A DNA stretch of 64,000 bases from Rhodopirellula europaea 6C (GTDB lineage: Bacteria > Planctomycetota > Planctomycetia > Pirellulales > Pirellulaceae), in the NCBI RefSeq assembly GCF_000338295.1, contig NZ_ANMO01000269.1, forward strand, positions 32,501-96,500, read 5' to 3'. How positions within the stretch are numbered: the stretch's first letter is position 1; each line of letters opens with the position of its first letter. The position numbers and the translations under genes are program-made. A model generated the notes under the pieces. It did no database searches and was not told where the DNA came from. It saw only the letters and a list, made by a program, of their open reading frames with translations. Below, in pieces: positions 9,105-18,576 of the stretch.

Positions 9105-9905
9105 TCACCGGCCAACAATATCCTCGCCTCCGTCCTTGGTTACCAATGCTTCCAAGAGACCAACTTCGATGGAATTGGTGATGAACTTGACGGCACCGTC
9201 GCCAAAAACAATGTGTCCTCCGCCCTGGTGAGAATCGTCTTCAGAAAGTTCCAGCAAAGTTTGCATATCGATGTCTTCGGGGCTCATCCAATGAACCTCA
9301 TTTTGATGTTCGGTTTCGACAAACAAGATGGTGCTGGCCAAACCATCGGTCGCCTGACCGAACTTGGTTGAGACCGCCCCCTCGAACATGCCCGAAGGTT
9401 CCACAACTGCAACGTAGGAGGTCATCAACGGATCGCCCACCTTGGAAGGACAGGCATAGGCAGACACCGCGGTCGATGCCACCACCGTGTTCTCAGGTGC
9501 GTCCCAAGGTTTGGACAAATCAATCTGCTGATACAAAGCGTTCTGCCCCATGAAAGGCAGAATCGCCACTCGCCAACTGTGCAGTTTGTTGCCATTTTCA
9601 TCGACCGTGTACGCGGGCGGCAATTGATTGTAAGCGGCATGATAATTGTGCAACGCCAGCCCGATCTGCTTCATGTTATTGCTGCAACTCATTCGCCGAG
9701 CCGCCTCACGTGCTGCCTGCACCGCAGGAAGCGTGATTCCCACCACGATGCCGCCGCAGACAAGCAATCCCACAAACGCGAGCCCTAAGAGAGGAGCGAT
9801 CACGCACCCAGAATTGAAACCGCTCTGTCCCACCACTTGCGCCTCAACTGGCGCCGTTTCGGCGTAGGGATTTTCAGAAACGAGTGGATCAGGCGAATCG
9901 GACAT
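9105..9905 (-). CDS. DUF1559 domain protein without a pilin-type leader
   Basis: The 266-residue protein contains the DUF1559 core found in large numbers in planctomycetes: LPAVQAAREAARRMSC, then NNMKQIGLALHNYH, and near the end HIVFGDGAVKFI. Most family members begin with a type IV pilin-like GFTLVELLVVI leader. Here the start is a hydrophilic, Pro/Glu-rich segment of about 33 residues followed by a glycine-rich membrane helix (about 34-60), so it is more likely an ordinary single-pass membrane protein. It faces the methyltransferase gene tail to tail, nine bases apart, and is divergent from the permease gene at 10081. Function unknown. Confidence 0.88.
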   Translation of the reverse strand: MSDSPDPLVSENPYAETAPVEAQVVGQSGFNSGCVIAPLLGLAFVGLLVCGGIVVGITLPAVQAAREAARRMSCSNNMKQIGLALHNYHAAYNQLPPAYTVDENGNKLHSWRVAILPFMGQNALYQQIDLSKPWDAPENTVVASTAVSAYACPSKVGDPLMTSYVAVVEPSGMFEGAVSTKFGQATDGLASTILFVETEHQNEVHWMSPEDIDMQTLLELSEDDSHQGGGHIVFGDGAVKFITNSIEVGLLEALVTKDGGEDIVGR

Positions 9906-10080
9906 GGTGATCTCGTTGCGGAAGGACGGGGAAGCAACCCAAATTGACGACCACCTTCATCTTACCCTTCTCGCGAGCGGTGTGCTGAACGAGGGAGCAT
10001 CGGCGTGAACCACCTCGCGACGGAGCAAAACCCGGTATCATTCAGGACGCAAACTGTCCTTTTCTTCGATTGAACATCGC

Positions 10081-11670
10081 ATGAGCACCGCATCAATATC
10101 GGAACCGAGTGCATCCCTCCGCGAGAACTCCGCGTCGTGGTTGCTGCGTTTGGATGAGTGGGCCGCTCGGACGGGCGACAAACTCAATCCGATTCTGATC
10201 AAAGAAACTCGCCAAGCACTCAAGAGCCGGCAGTTCGTTGTCACGTTCTCGGTGCTGTTGGTCGCCGCGTTTGCTTGGACTGTGATCGGCAGTCTGATGC
10301 TGATGCCCCAGATCTACACGTCGCCGTCGGCACCTCGGTTGTTGATCGGCTACTACTTCGTGCTTGCCGTGCCGATGCTGTTGATTGTCCCGCTAGCAGC
10401 CTACCGATCTCTCGAAGCAGAAATCGATGACGGGACGCTAGAACTGCTTTCAATCACCTCGCTGAGTGCCTGGCAAATCGTGATGGGCAAACTAGCCAGC
10501 GCTTCGCTGCAAATGATGCTGTACCTGATCACGCTGTTTCCTTGCGTGGCTTACGCTTACACCCTGCGCGGCATCGACTTGCCGACGGTGGGATTGATCA
10601 TGGCGATGCTGATCGCCAGCGGTTTGCTGCTAACCGTCGTCGCCTTGTCGTTTGCACCGCTCGCTCGCGGTCGCACCGGACGCATCTCAACACTGCTCGT
10701 AGTGTTGATGGTGCTAATGCTTTGCGAGTACTTGGTTGGTGCCGGTGCGGTGGCACTGATTCTCTATGGCAATCCTTTGGACGCGGGCTGGACGTCATTC
10801 CTTTTGGTCGGCAGCCTGCTCACCGCGATTTGCTTCAGCCATCTGCTGCTGACAACCACCGCCGCGCAGCTCACTCCCGAAAGCGAAAATCGATCCAGTG
10901 GAATTCGCTGGTCGATCTTAGTTCTCACCGCGACCTTGATCGGGTTGGCAACCTTCACGATGGAGTGGAACCCAGGCGATTCCCAAGAAGGAATGATTCT
11001 GTGGTTTCCGGTTGCGATGATTCTGGCAGGAGTCTGGACCGGAGCCGGGGCCATGATGGCGGCAGAATCCAGCAGCCTGACGCCGCGAATCCAACGGGAA
11101 CTACCCGGCAACTTCCTCAGCCGGTTGACGCTCACGTTTCTGACGCCCGGGCCCGCAACAGGTTTGGTATTCGCCAGCTTGGGCTCGATCCTTGTTGCAA
11201 CCTTGTTGCTGGCCGCTGCCTACCGAGCCGAATCAGTTGTGGGACCGATGCCGGGCGGTGCGATGACATCCCTTTATCACTTGGTAATTGCCTACACGTC
11301 GTACCTTGTCATCTTTCTGTTCTGTGTTCGATGGATCGTCGCATTGGTGCGAATCAACAACAACCCGCGAGTCGAAATTGGCTTGGCCGCCTTCATCGTT
11401 GTCGCCGTCCTTGCCGCACTGGTTCCCTACGCGATTGGACTGCACCTGAACGACTATCGCCAATACGACTATTCGGCGTGGCAAATCACCAACTGGGTTT
11501 GGACCATTGGCATGATCATCGATCGAAGCGTGTCCGATATTTTGATTGGCGCATTGGGTGTTTGCGGCCTGATCGCTTTGTTGCTGTCCATCGCCACCGT
11601 TGGTCGACGATCCTTGGCGATCAAGACCGCTACACCGGAGGCCGTCTTGGCTGCTCGTGAAAACCAGTGA
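10081..11670 (+). CDS. ABC-2 type transporter permease
   Basis: The 529-residue protein has a soluble N-terminus containing NPILIKETRQALKSRQF, a signature of ABC-2 permeases of this kind, and then about twelve hydrophobic helices. The segment following the second helix, with YRSLEAEIDDGTLELLSITSLSAWQIVMGKL, is typical of the family. It is the natural membrane partner of the ATPase at 6994-8094, but it is separated from it by the methyltransferase and the opposite-strand DUF1559 gene, so it must have its own promoter in 9906-10080. The substrate cannot be told from sequence. Confidence 0.85.
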   Translation: MSTASISEPSASLRENSASWLLRLDEWAARTGDKLNPILIKETRQALKSRQFVVTFSVLLVAAFAWTVIGSLMLMPQIYTSPSAPRLLIGYYFVLAVPMLLIVPLAAYRSLEAEIDDGTLELLSITSLSAWQIVMGKLASASLQMMLYLITLFPCVAYAYTLRGIDLPTVGLIMAMLIASGLLLTVVALSFAPLARGRTGRISTLLVVLMVLMLCEYLVGAGAVALILYGNPLDAGWTSFLLVGSLLTAICFSHLLLTTTAAQLTPESENRSSGIRWSILVLTATLIGLATFTMEWNPGDSQEGMILWFPVAMILAGVWTGAGAMMAAESSSLTPRIQRELPGNFLSRLTLTFLTPGPATGLVFASLGSILVATLLLAAAYRAESVVGPMPGGAMTSLYHLVIAYTSYLVIFLFCVRWIVALVRINNNPRVEIGLAAFIVVAVLAALVPYAIGLHLNDYRQYDYSAWQITNWVWTIGMIIDRSVSDILIGALGVCGLIALLLSIATVGRRSLAIKTATPEAVLAARENQ

Positions 11671-12003
11671 AGCAGCAGTGACAATCAGTTGATTCGCGGC
11701 ATGCACTCACGATGTTCTATGGAGCGTCCCACATCGAGTTCTTGTTCACGATCGACGGGTTCAGTTGGTAGGATTGTCGTAGAAGCCGGAAAATGCTGAT
11801 GCTGTCCCGGAGCGGTGAAGATATCCACCGCAATAACATTCCAACCCGTGGTATCGAATCGAGCCCCGGTTGGAGCAAATTTTGGTACAGCTGCGACATG
11901 CGACCGCTCTCCCTGCACAAGCATGCCCTGATTGGCTTGCCGTCAGACTTCATTTCCCTCCTGCCTCGTTCATCCTAACCCGCCTGCTGTCTTGCACTCC
12001 CCC
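11671..12003. other. Gene-free stretch between permease and YeiH-family gene
   Basis: These 333 bases hold no gene I can support. Three overlapping open frames of 61-79 codons are present. The longest, on the minus strand at 11685-11924, reads fairly naturally as protein but matches no family I know. No terminator-like hairpin with a T-run follows the permease gene. Confidence 0.4.
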
Positions 12004-13653
12004 ATGAACTCCACATCCCCCACCCCGGACCCGACCGACACTGCCCGCGGTGACGACAACTCGAACGTCGCGACTCCACCAAGCCGACCAAGTCTGTGGC
12101 GAGACATGAGCACCAGTGAGGACTGGTGGGCGATCTGGTGCGCCGGCCTGCTGCTCGCCATCTCATTCGCAGTAGTTTGGTTTGGCCAACCGGATAACCT
12201 CAGCGAACTCCTTGCCGCTTCCCGAGCAAACGACGACGTCACCGAGGCTGCCGCGGAAACGGTGAACAAACCAATCAGCGAGACGCCCAAATTGATGGAA
12301 GGAGCAGGCGTCTCAACGTCGGAAGGCACAGTATCCGACGACACAACGGAAACCTTATCAGCGTCAGATCTCGCATCCGAAACGGAAGCCGTTGCTGAGG
12401 ATGCCGTGGAGACGAAAGAGGAGTCTTACGAATACACCAGTCCTCTCAAGCCGTTTCTCTCGAAACCGGGCAAATGGACCGACAACCCACTGGATGCCAT
12501 CTCATCGACTTGGACGGGTACCCTCGGTGTCTTTCTGGTTATCGCGGCACTTTTCGCCTTCGCAAATCAAACAAGAGGAAAATCTGCATCGGCATTTCTG
12601 ACGGCATTCCCGTTTGTGTTCTTGCTTGCCACGCTTGCTTACTGGATGTCCGGCCAAAGCGTGGTCAAGGCCTACAACCTCGAATATGCCCTTTGGGCGT
12701 TGCTAGTCGGATTGATCATCAGCAACACCGTCGGAACACCAGACTTTCTTCGTCCTGCAATCTCGACGGAGTTCTACATCAAAACTGGATTGGTCTTGCT
12801 TGGTGCCGAGGTGCTGATGAGCCGTTTGCTGGCACTCGGTCTGCCCGGTGTGTTCGTGGCCTGGCTGGTCACGCCAGTTGTTTTGATCACGACGTACTGG
12901 TTCGGCCAAAAGGTCCTGAAGATCCAATCGAAATCACTTAACATGGTGATCTCCGCCGACATGTCCGTCTGCGGTGTCTCTGCCGCGATCGCAACAGCGG
13001 CGGCCTGCAAAGCCAAGAAGGAAGAACTGTCGCTTTCGATTGGTTTGTCGCTCGGGTTCACCGTCATCATGATGGCGGTAATGCCTGCAGTGATCACCGC
13101 ACTGGGCTTCGACCCCATCCTTGGAGGCGCGTGGTTAGGCGGGACAATTGACTCGACCGGCGCGGTCGCTGCCGCTGGCGCTGTGCTGGGCGACGAAGCC
13201 CTCGAAGTCGCCGCCACGGTGAAGATGATTCAGAATATTTTGATCGGCGTGACCGCATTTTGCGTCGCCATTTACTGGGTCACATTTGTCGAAAGAGATG
13301 CCTCGGGACCGAAGATCGGAATCTCTGAAATCTGGTACCGTTTTCCTAAGTTTGTACTCGGATTCGTCGCGATGTCGATCCTGTTTTCGTTTCTCTACTC
13401 CTCCCTGACCAACGGCCCGGAACTCATCAACGCAATGATCGGCGGCTCCACCAAAACGCTTCGTGGATGGTTCTTTTGCCTCGCGTTTGTCAGCATTGGT
13501 TTGGAAACCAACTTCCGGCAACTACTGCCGCAACTCAAAGGTGGCAAACCGCTTGTCCTTTACGTCTGTGGTCAATCACTCAACCTTATTTTGACATTGG
13601 TGATGGCGTACTTGATGTTCAAAGTTGTCTTCGCTGACACGGTAACGCCATGA
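12004..13653 (+). CDS. YeiH-family putative sulfate/anion exporter
   Basis: The 549-residue membrane protein matches the YeiH (UPF0324, COG2855) family: [38 protein letters not shown], and [18 protein letters not shown] are family motifs. It is longer than usual because a hydrophilic, strongly acidic stretch (about residues 65-155, rich in Glu, Thr, Ser and Ala) lies between the first helix and the next. I chose ATG 12004; the frame is open to 11932 but the extra 24 residues look non-coding. The gene ends in an ATGA overlap with the next small gene. Members are annotated as sulfate exporters, yet the substrate is not firmly established. Confidence 0.88.
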   Translation: MNSTSPTPDPTDTARGDDNSNVATPPSRPSLWRDMSTSEDWWAIWCAGLLLAISFAVVWFGQPDNLSELLAASRANDDVTEAAAETVNKPISETPKLMEGAGVSTSEGTVSDDTTETLSASDLASETEAVAEDAVETKEESYEYTSPLKPFLSKPGKWTDNPLDAISSTWTGTLGVFLVIAALFAFANQTRGKSASAFLTAFPFVFLLATLAYWMSGQSVVKAYNLEYALWALLVGLIISNTVGTPDFLRPAISTEFYIKTGLVLLGAEVLMSRLLALGLPGVFVAWLVTPVVLITTYWFGQKVLKIQSKSLNMVISADMSVCGVSAAIATAAACKAKKEELSLSIGLSLGFTVIMMAVMPAVITALGFDPILGGAWLGGTIDSTGAVAAAGAVLGDEALEVAATVKMIQNILIGVTAFCVAIYWVTFVERDASGPKIGISEIWYRFPKFVLGFVAMSILFSFLYSSLTNGPELINAMIGGSTKTLRGWFFCLAFVSIGLETNFRQLLPQLKGGKPLVLYVCGQSLNLILTLVMAYLMFKVVFADTVTP

Positions 13654-13904
13654 GCGACCATGACCATAGCTTCCGAAAAAGCTCCTGCCGTGTTGGCGCG
13701 TTAGTCGGGATAGTTTCCTTGCTTTCGATCGTTTGGTTGGTGATTCTTCCCGCTTATGCTCGTCAGCCCAAGATGCGGCAGCACTTAAGATGGCTCGACG
13801 ACCAGGGCATCGACCCCAGTGCGATGTACTACACCGAACTGGAAGTCATGGAAGACATTCTCGCCAAACAACGACTGGCAGAGATTCGGCGAAAATCCCC
13901 CTAG
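13650..13904 (+). CDS. Small single-pass membrane protein, coupled to YeiH
   Basis: The 84-residue product has a hydrophilic start, one hydrophobic helix (about residues 17-36, [19 protein letters not shown]) and an acidic/basic helical tail. Its ATG overlaps the stop of the YeiH-family gene (ATGA), which supports it being translated. The TAG stop lies inside the left terminal repeat of the palindromic element at 13901-14021, so the element's edge now defines the end of the protein. No family recognised; an accessory role to the transporter is only suggested by coupling. Confidence 0.6.
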   Translation: MSDHDHSFRKSSCRVGALVGIVSLLSIVWLVILPAYARQPKMRQHLRWLDDQGIDPSAMYYTELEVMEDILAKQRLAEIRRKSP

Positions 13905-14021
13905 CAGCCTGTTGATTTAGTCGTATACCGAGTGACAACAATTAGCCGATGGGCGTTAGCCCCGGTTGGCGTCTGACTAACCGCCGCTAACGCGGTGCGG
14001 CTCATTAAATCAACAGCCCGC
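13901..14021. repeat. Palindromic MITE/REP-like element, full-length copy
   Basis: The element is bounded by imperfect inverted repeats: CTGTTGATTTA at 13909-13919 and its exact reverse complement TAAATCAACAG at 14006-14016, extending with two mismatches to CTAGC at both outer ends. Inside it are a perfect 8-bp inverted repeat (GCGTTAGC at 13943-13950, GCTAACGC at 13986-13993) and a nested CGGTT/AACCG pair, so the whole unit can fold. An 82-bp core (13911-13992) recurs at 43627-43708 with 73 of 82 bases identical. It has no coding capacity. It lies between two genes, directly at the stop of the left one. Confidence 0.85.
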
Positions 14022-14037
14022 TAGCAAAGTAAGTCAT

Positions 14038-14895
14038 TCAGTCCAAGCGGCCCATTTTCCCCGCTTGGTAGTCGGCGATGGCGGCGCGGATTTCTTCGCG
14101 AGTGTTCATCACGAATGGCCCCTGCCCCACAACGGGCTCGCCAAGTGGCTCGCCGGTCATCAACAAGACGCGGGATTCAGACTTCGCTTCCAAAACCACT
14201 GAGTCGCCAGAGCGTTCCAACAACGCTAGCTCAACCGCTTGGATTGAACTTTCGTTGACTTGGACCTTTCCTCTTTGAACGATCACAACGCACGTGTGTC
14301 CAGAGGGAACCGTCAGCGTTGTCGCTGCTTTGCCGGTGAGCTGAACATCCCACAAGTTGATGGGCGAGAACGTACTGGCCGGCCCCTTTGCATCACCAAG
14401 TTCGCCCGCAATCACACGAACCGTTCCCGCATCGTCTGGCAACACAACTCGAGGGAACTGGTCGTCACGCAGATCTTGATACTTCGGCGGTGCGGTCTTG
14501 TCGGTCGATCGCAGGTTCACCCATAGCTGAACCATCTCCAAAGTCCCGCCTTCGTTCGCGAATCGACGACTGTGGAATTCTTCGTGTACGACGCCAGAGG
14601 CCGCCGTCATCCACTGCACATCGCCGGGGCCAATTGCACCTCGGCTGCCACTGGAATCTCGGTGCTCGAGTTCACCCTGGTAGAGAATCGTCACGGTCTC
14701 GAAACCACGATGTGGATGTTCACCCACACCGCGTTTCGCTTCGTCGGGTGCAAAGTCATGCGGCCCGGCATAGTCCAGTAACAAAAACGGATCGAACTCG
14801 TTCCTACCGACGTACGAGAACAAACTTCGAACCGGGAAACCGTCGCCCACCCAGTGTTGCGGTACGTCCCGAATGACTCGCTGAACCGTTTTCAT
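14038..14895 (-). CDS. Pirin family protein
   Basis: The 285-residue cupin protein has the pirin N-terminal domain with the metal-ligand motif EHPHRGFETVTI and later HEEFHS, plus the family segment WMTAASGVVHEE. The C-terminal pirin domain follows (about residues 170-270). Bacterial pirins of this kind are cytoplasmic iron-binding proteins; some act as quercetinases and others bind enzymes, so the precise role is open. The length is normal for the family. No operon partner lies on this strand close by. Confidence 0.93.
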   Translation of the reverse strand: MKTVQRVIRDVPQHWVGDGFPVRSLFSYVGRNEFDPFLLLDYAGPHDFAPDEAKRGVGEHPHRGFETVTILYQGELEHRDSSGSRGAIGPGDVQWMTAASGVVHEEFHSRRFANEGGTLEMVQLWVNLRSTDKTAPPKYQDLRDDQFPRVVLPDDAGTVRVIAGELGDAKGPASTFSPINLWDVQLTGKAATTLTVPSGHTCVVIVQRGKVQVNESSIQAVELALLERSGDSVVLEAKSESRVLLMTGEPLGEPVVGQGPFVMNTREEIRAAIADYQAGKMGRLD

Positions 14896-14974
14896 TGCAC
14901 TTATCCCGCGTGAGAGTTCCGAACTCCTCTCCTTCTACGCGAGATCCAACGCGGCAACAAGCGTCCGAATTTAC

Positions 14975-15166
14975 TCAGGTGAAGTCACCTCGCTCGTTGC
15001 CTTCATCGTCGTATCGAATGAACGCAAAGTACACGAACGACACCGGCAGGCACGGCAGCAGTAGCAGGTAGTACCAGGAAATAAAGAACGCAAACGCGAA
15101 AATGATCGATACAAAAATCATCCAGACGATTTTCGTGTCACGCCATAAACCTCGAAACTGTTCCAT
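14975..15166 (-). CDS. Small membrane protein
   Basis: The 63-residue product (start ATG at 15166, MEQFRGLWRD) has two adjacent hydrophobic segments (about residues 12-45) and a charged end containing RYDDEGNERGDF. Such short proteins with a FRxLWxDTKxVW start and a YFAFxRYD end are, as I recall, conserved among planctomycetes. An alternative start at 15214 adds 16 residues of low-complexity Ser/Pro. It stands alone downstream of an empty region. Function unknown. Confidence 0.6.
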   Translation of the reverse strand: MEQFRGLWRDTKIVWMIFVSIIFAFAFFISWYYLLLLPCLPVSFVYFAFIRYDDEGNERGDFT

Positions 15167-15836
15167 CGATTCACTTCGTTTGCTTGGCGTTGGTGGGGAG
15201 CTTCCGCCAGCCAATCCGGCTGGTCTGCAATTCCGATGATCAATTTGCCAAGGGTGACATCGGGTAGAGCATCTCTTTTTCTACATTCAAATCGATCGCG
15301 ATACGACTGCGATGCGAGCAACACGTCCGATAAACCAATCCATTGCGCCGCCGCAAAAACGATTCGCGTCAAAACATTATGCCTTCCAAAGACGTGAATG
15401 GGCATGCGTGGTCATTCGGATGCGACGTTCTGTCCCGAACCTCAAAGCAAATGCATTGACTTTGGACCGGACACTTCAAACGTATCGCCAAATCGAGCCA
15501 GCAACCGCCAACCTCTTTTCAAAGATGACGTCGCACCACAAACGTTGGCGTTCCGGCGACGAATGCGAAACAAAACCTGCTGGGTGGAGATCCTACGTAG
15601 ACCGACAAAAGGATTCCCAATTCCATATCGTTTAACAGTATTTTCCCACAGCGTCAGGACTTCGCATCACCGACTCGAGGACGAACGTGCGCGTTCAAAT
15701 CGATCGACTTGGAAAAAACAACTCACCTCGCATGAAATCTCAGTGAACCCAGTTGAACGAGCTGGGTGATTCGCGAAGAATGACGCGGGTTGCCAAATGC
15801 ACCCTTCTCTGTCCCGACTTCTTTCGGAGCCAACCG
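15167..15836. other. Gene-free stretch upstream of the first sulfatase
   Basis: About 670 bases without a supportable gene. Overlapping open frames of up to 123 codons exist on both strands, but their products are rich in Arg, Ser and Cys and none resembles a family. The run just before 15837 carries a purine-rich CGGAGC about six bases before the chosen sulfatase ATG. Confidence 0.45.
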
Positions 15837-17393
15837 ATGTCCGTTGTTTCAAGACTCGTGCTCATAGCGGCAGCTGTCCTGCCCGCACTGTCGCTGCAAG
15901 CCCAAGACAAGCCCAACATCGTCGTCATCTGGGGTGACGACATCGGCGTGCACAACATCAGCGCCTACAACCATGGTGTGATGGGTTACAAGACGCCCAG
16001 CATCGATAGCCTCGCTAAAGAAGGCGCGATGTTCACCGATGCTTATGCTCAACAAAGCTGCACCGCTGGACGAGCCTCCTTCATCCTTGGCCAGCACCCA
16101 TTCCGCACTGGATTGCTGACCATCGGAATGCCAGGGAGTGAACACGGGATTCCCGATTGGACCCCAACCATCGCCGATGTGTTGAAAGAGCAAGGTTACA
16201 CCACCGGCCAATTTGGAAAGAACCACCTGGGCGACCGAGACAAGCACTTGCCCACCAATCACGGATTCGATGAATTCTTCGGCAACCTCTATCACCTCAA
16301 TGCCGAAGAGGAACCCGAAACTTACTACTATCCAAAAGATCCTGAGTTCCGGAAAAAGTATGGACCTCGCGGGGTCATCCATTCCTTCGCCGATGGTCGC
16401 TTGGAAGACACCGGTCCGCTCACCAAGAAACGCATGGAAACGATCGACGAAGAAGTCCACACCAAAGCCATGGACTTCCTCGAACGAGCAACAAAGTCAG
16501 AGAAGCCAGCTTTCCTTTGGTACAACTCGACACGCATGCACGTGTGGACTCACCTGAAGAAAGAATCGCAAGGCCGAACCGGCATTGGGCTGTATCCCGA
16601 CGGAATGGTCGAGCATGACGACTATGTCGGCAAAGTGCTCCAGAAGATCAAAGACCTCGGCATCGAAGACAACACGATTGTGGTCTACAGCACCGACAAC
16701 GGAGCTGAAACATTCAGTTGGCCCGATGGAGGCATCACGCCTTTCCATGGCGAAAAAGGCACAACCTGGGAAGGCGGTTTCCGCGTCCCATTGTTGGTCA
16801 AATGGCCCGGCGTGATCGAGCCTGGCACGGTCTACAACGACATCATTTCGCAAGAAGATTGGATGCCCACTTTCGCAGCCGCGACGGGTGAGCCTGAATT
16901 GGTCGAAAAGATGAAGAAGGGCTACAAAGCCAACGGCAAAGAATTCAAAGTTCACCCGGACGGCTACAACTTTTTGCCGTACTTCCAAGGTGACGCCGAA
17001 GAGGGTCCCCGCAAAGAGATATACTACTTTGGACAGGGCGGTGACCTGAACGCGGTTCGCGTCCAGAACTGGAAGATCCACTTCGCGACCGTCAACGGAA
17101 ACATCGCCACCGGCACGCGAGAAATCCCGGGCTGGCCATTGATCATCAACCTTCGCGCCGACCCTTATGAAAAAATGTGGAAAGAAGGCACGCTGGGGTA
17201 CTTCCGTTGGTACGCCGACAACATGTGGACCTTCGTCCCCGTGCAAAACTACATCCAACAATTCATGGCGACCATTCCGAAATACCCCTGGCAATCGGGA
17301 TCCAGCCTGAACGCGGCCGGCATCAACTATCAAACGTTGAAAGCCCAAGAGTGGATCAAGAAACTCGAACAAGTTTCTCCGCCACGCAATTAG
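15837..17393 (+). CDS. Secreted arylsulfatase (S1 family)
   Basis: The 518-residue enzyme has a signal peptide (residues 1-22, ending LSLQAQ). The metal-binding start of the alkaline-phosphatase-like fold, PNIVVIWGDDIG, follows directly. The formylglycine motif CTAGR, with Cys at about residue 75, is the form matured by formylglycine-generating enzyme. STDNGAE and GEKGTTWEGGFRVPLLVKWPG complete the S1 signature. It probably removes sulfate esters from a polysaccharide or similar substrate in the periplasm or outside. The ATG at 15837 gives a clean signal peptide; the frame is open to TTG 15753. A strong terminator follows at 17455-17490. Confidence 0.92.
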   Translation: MSVVSRLVLIAAAVLPALSLQAQDKPNIVVIWGDDIGVHNISAYNHGVMGYKTPSIDSLAKEGAMFTDAYAQQSCTAGRASFILGQHPFRTGLLTIGMPGSEHGIPDWTPTIADVLKEQGYTTGQFGKNHLGDRDKHLPTNHGFDEFFGNLYHLNAEEEPETYYYPKDPEFRKKYGPRGVIHSFADGRLEDTGPLTKKRMETIDEEVHTKAMDFLERATKSEKPAFLWYNSTRMHVWTHLKKESQGRTGIGLYPDGMVEHDDYVGKVLQKIKDLGIEDNTIVVYSTDNGAETFSWPDGGITPFHGEKGTTWEGGFRVPLLVKWPGVIEPGTVYNDIISQEDWMPTFAAATGEPELVEKMKKGYKANGKEFKVHPDGYNFLPYFQGDAEEGPRKEIYYFGQGGDLNAVRVQNWKIHFATVNGNIATGTREIPGWPLIINLRADPYEKMWKEGTLGYFRWYADNMWTFVPVQNYIQQFMATIPKYPWQSGSSLNAAGINYQTLKAQEWIKKLEQVSPPRN

Positions 17394-17454
17394 GTCGGCT
17401 CTCGTTGATCAGGCTCGGCTGAAACTCATCCGCTGAGCCGCGAAACTCTGCATC

Positions 17455-17490
17455 AACGGCCTCAACCCAATCCTGGGTCGAGGCCGTTTT
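17455..17490 (+). terminator. Rho-independent terminator after sulfatase
   Basis: AACGGCCTCAACCCA (17455-17469) can pair with TGGGTCGAGGCCGTT across a very short loop with one G-T type mismatch, and the stem is followed by TTTT. It lies about 60 bases beyond the sulfatase stop and separates that gene from the MoxR operon. Confidence 0.8.
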
Positions 17491-17573
17491 CCATGGCGTC
17501 CACCCCACGACGTTGCGATGTGCAAGCGAGGCCATTACAACCAATCCTTCCTCTTCTCCACTGGAACAATTGC

Positions 17574-18533
17574 ATGACGCCGCGGGAAACAATCGAGCAG
17601 ATCTCCAACGCGATGAACGCGGCCGTCATTGGTCAGCAACCTGTGGTGGAACGAATTTTGGTCGCCTTGCTGGCCAAAGGTCATGTCCTGATGGAAGGCT
17701 TGCCCGGCACCGCAAAAACTCGCTCCGTCAAAACGCTGTCCAAACTGGTCGACAGCCAATTCGGACGCATTCAGTTCACGCCCGACTTGCTGCCATCCGA
17801 CGTCACCGGATCAGAAATCTATCGCGAACAAAATGGCACATTTGAATTTCAAGAAGGACCGATCTTCGGCAACTTGATTTTGGCCGACGAAATCAACCGG
17901 GCCCCCGCCAAAGTGCAATCGGCTCTGTTGGAGGCAATGGAAGAACGGCAGGTCACGGTTGCATCGCAAACGCACACGCTGCCGGAACTGTTCATGGTGC
18001 TGGCGACCCAGAACCCGATCGAGCAGGAAGGGACTTACCCACTGCCCGAGGCGCAAATGGATCGCTTTATGCTGTACGTGCGAGTGGACTATCCCGAGGA
18101 CGCGGACGAAGCATCGATTTTGAAACTCGTCCGCGGCGAAAAGACCGGTGCAATCTCCGCGGCAACCGAGGCGATCTCGCAGCAATTGATCTTTGACGCA
18201 CAGAAGGAAGTTGGCACCATCCATGTCGCCGAATCGGCTGAAAAGTACATCGTCGATTTGGTCATGGCGACACGTCACCCGGATCGCTACGAAGGCGATC
18301 TTCCCAAGTGGATTCGGCTCGGTGCCAGCCCTCGAGGAACGCTGGCACTGGATGCTGCGGCACGAGCCCATGCTTGGTTGGCCGGACAAGACTTCGTTTC
18401 TCCCGACAACATCCGTGCGATGGCTCCGGCCTGTTTGGCTCACCGAGTCCACCTGACCTACGAAGCCGAAGCCGCCGGTGTGACTCGCACCGACGTGATC
18501 GATGCTTTGTTGGAGAACGTGGTTCCAGTCTGA
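17574..18533 (+). CDS. moxR: MoxR-family AAA+ ATPase
   Basis: The 319-residue ATPase has Walker A GLPGTAKT (about residue 42), Walker B LILADEINRAP (about 101), the sensor segment ATQNPIEQEGTYPLPEAQMDRF and the C-terminal lid with the family's PSPRG-like SPRGTLALD. MoxR proteins act as chaperones that assemble or activate metalloenzymes or VWA-containing complexes. It opens a classic operon with DUF58 and Bat genes, which fits that role. I took ATG 17574; the frame is open to 17493, but that part includes the terminator area. Confidence 0.92.
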   Translation: MTPRETIEQISNAMNAAVIGQQPVVERILVALLAKGHVLMEGLPGTAKTRSVKTLSKLVDSQFGRIQFTPDLLPSDVTGSEIYREQNGTFEFQEGPIFGNLILADEINRAPAKVQSALLEAMEERQVTVASQTHTLPELFMVLATQNPIEQEGTYPLPEAQMDRFMLYVRVDYPEDADEASILKLVRGEKTGAISAATEAISQQLIFDAQKEVGTIHVAESAEKYIVDLVMATRHPDRYEGDLPKWIRLGASPRGTLALDAAARAHAWLAGQDFVSPDNIRAMAPACLAHRVHLTYEAEAAGVTRTDVIDALLENVVPV

Positions 18534-18576
18534 ATCGAGTTTGCTTTCGAATGCCCGCTTTGAACGAAGGCTGCCC

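Noticed and set aside
9091-9106. A short hairpin (GACGG/CCGTC) between the convergent methyltransferase and DUF1559 genes
   Set aside because: Five-base stem, no T-run on either strand; not convincing as a terminator.
11685-11924. A 79-codon minus-strand frame between permease and YeiH genes
   Set aside because: The product reads somewhat like protein, but it has no family match that I know, no clear ribosome-binding site and competing frames on both strands. Worth a BLAST, but not enough to list as a gene.
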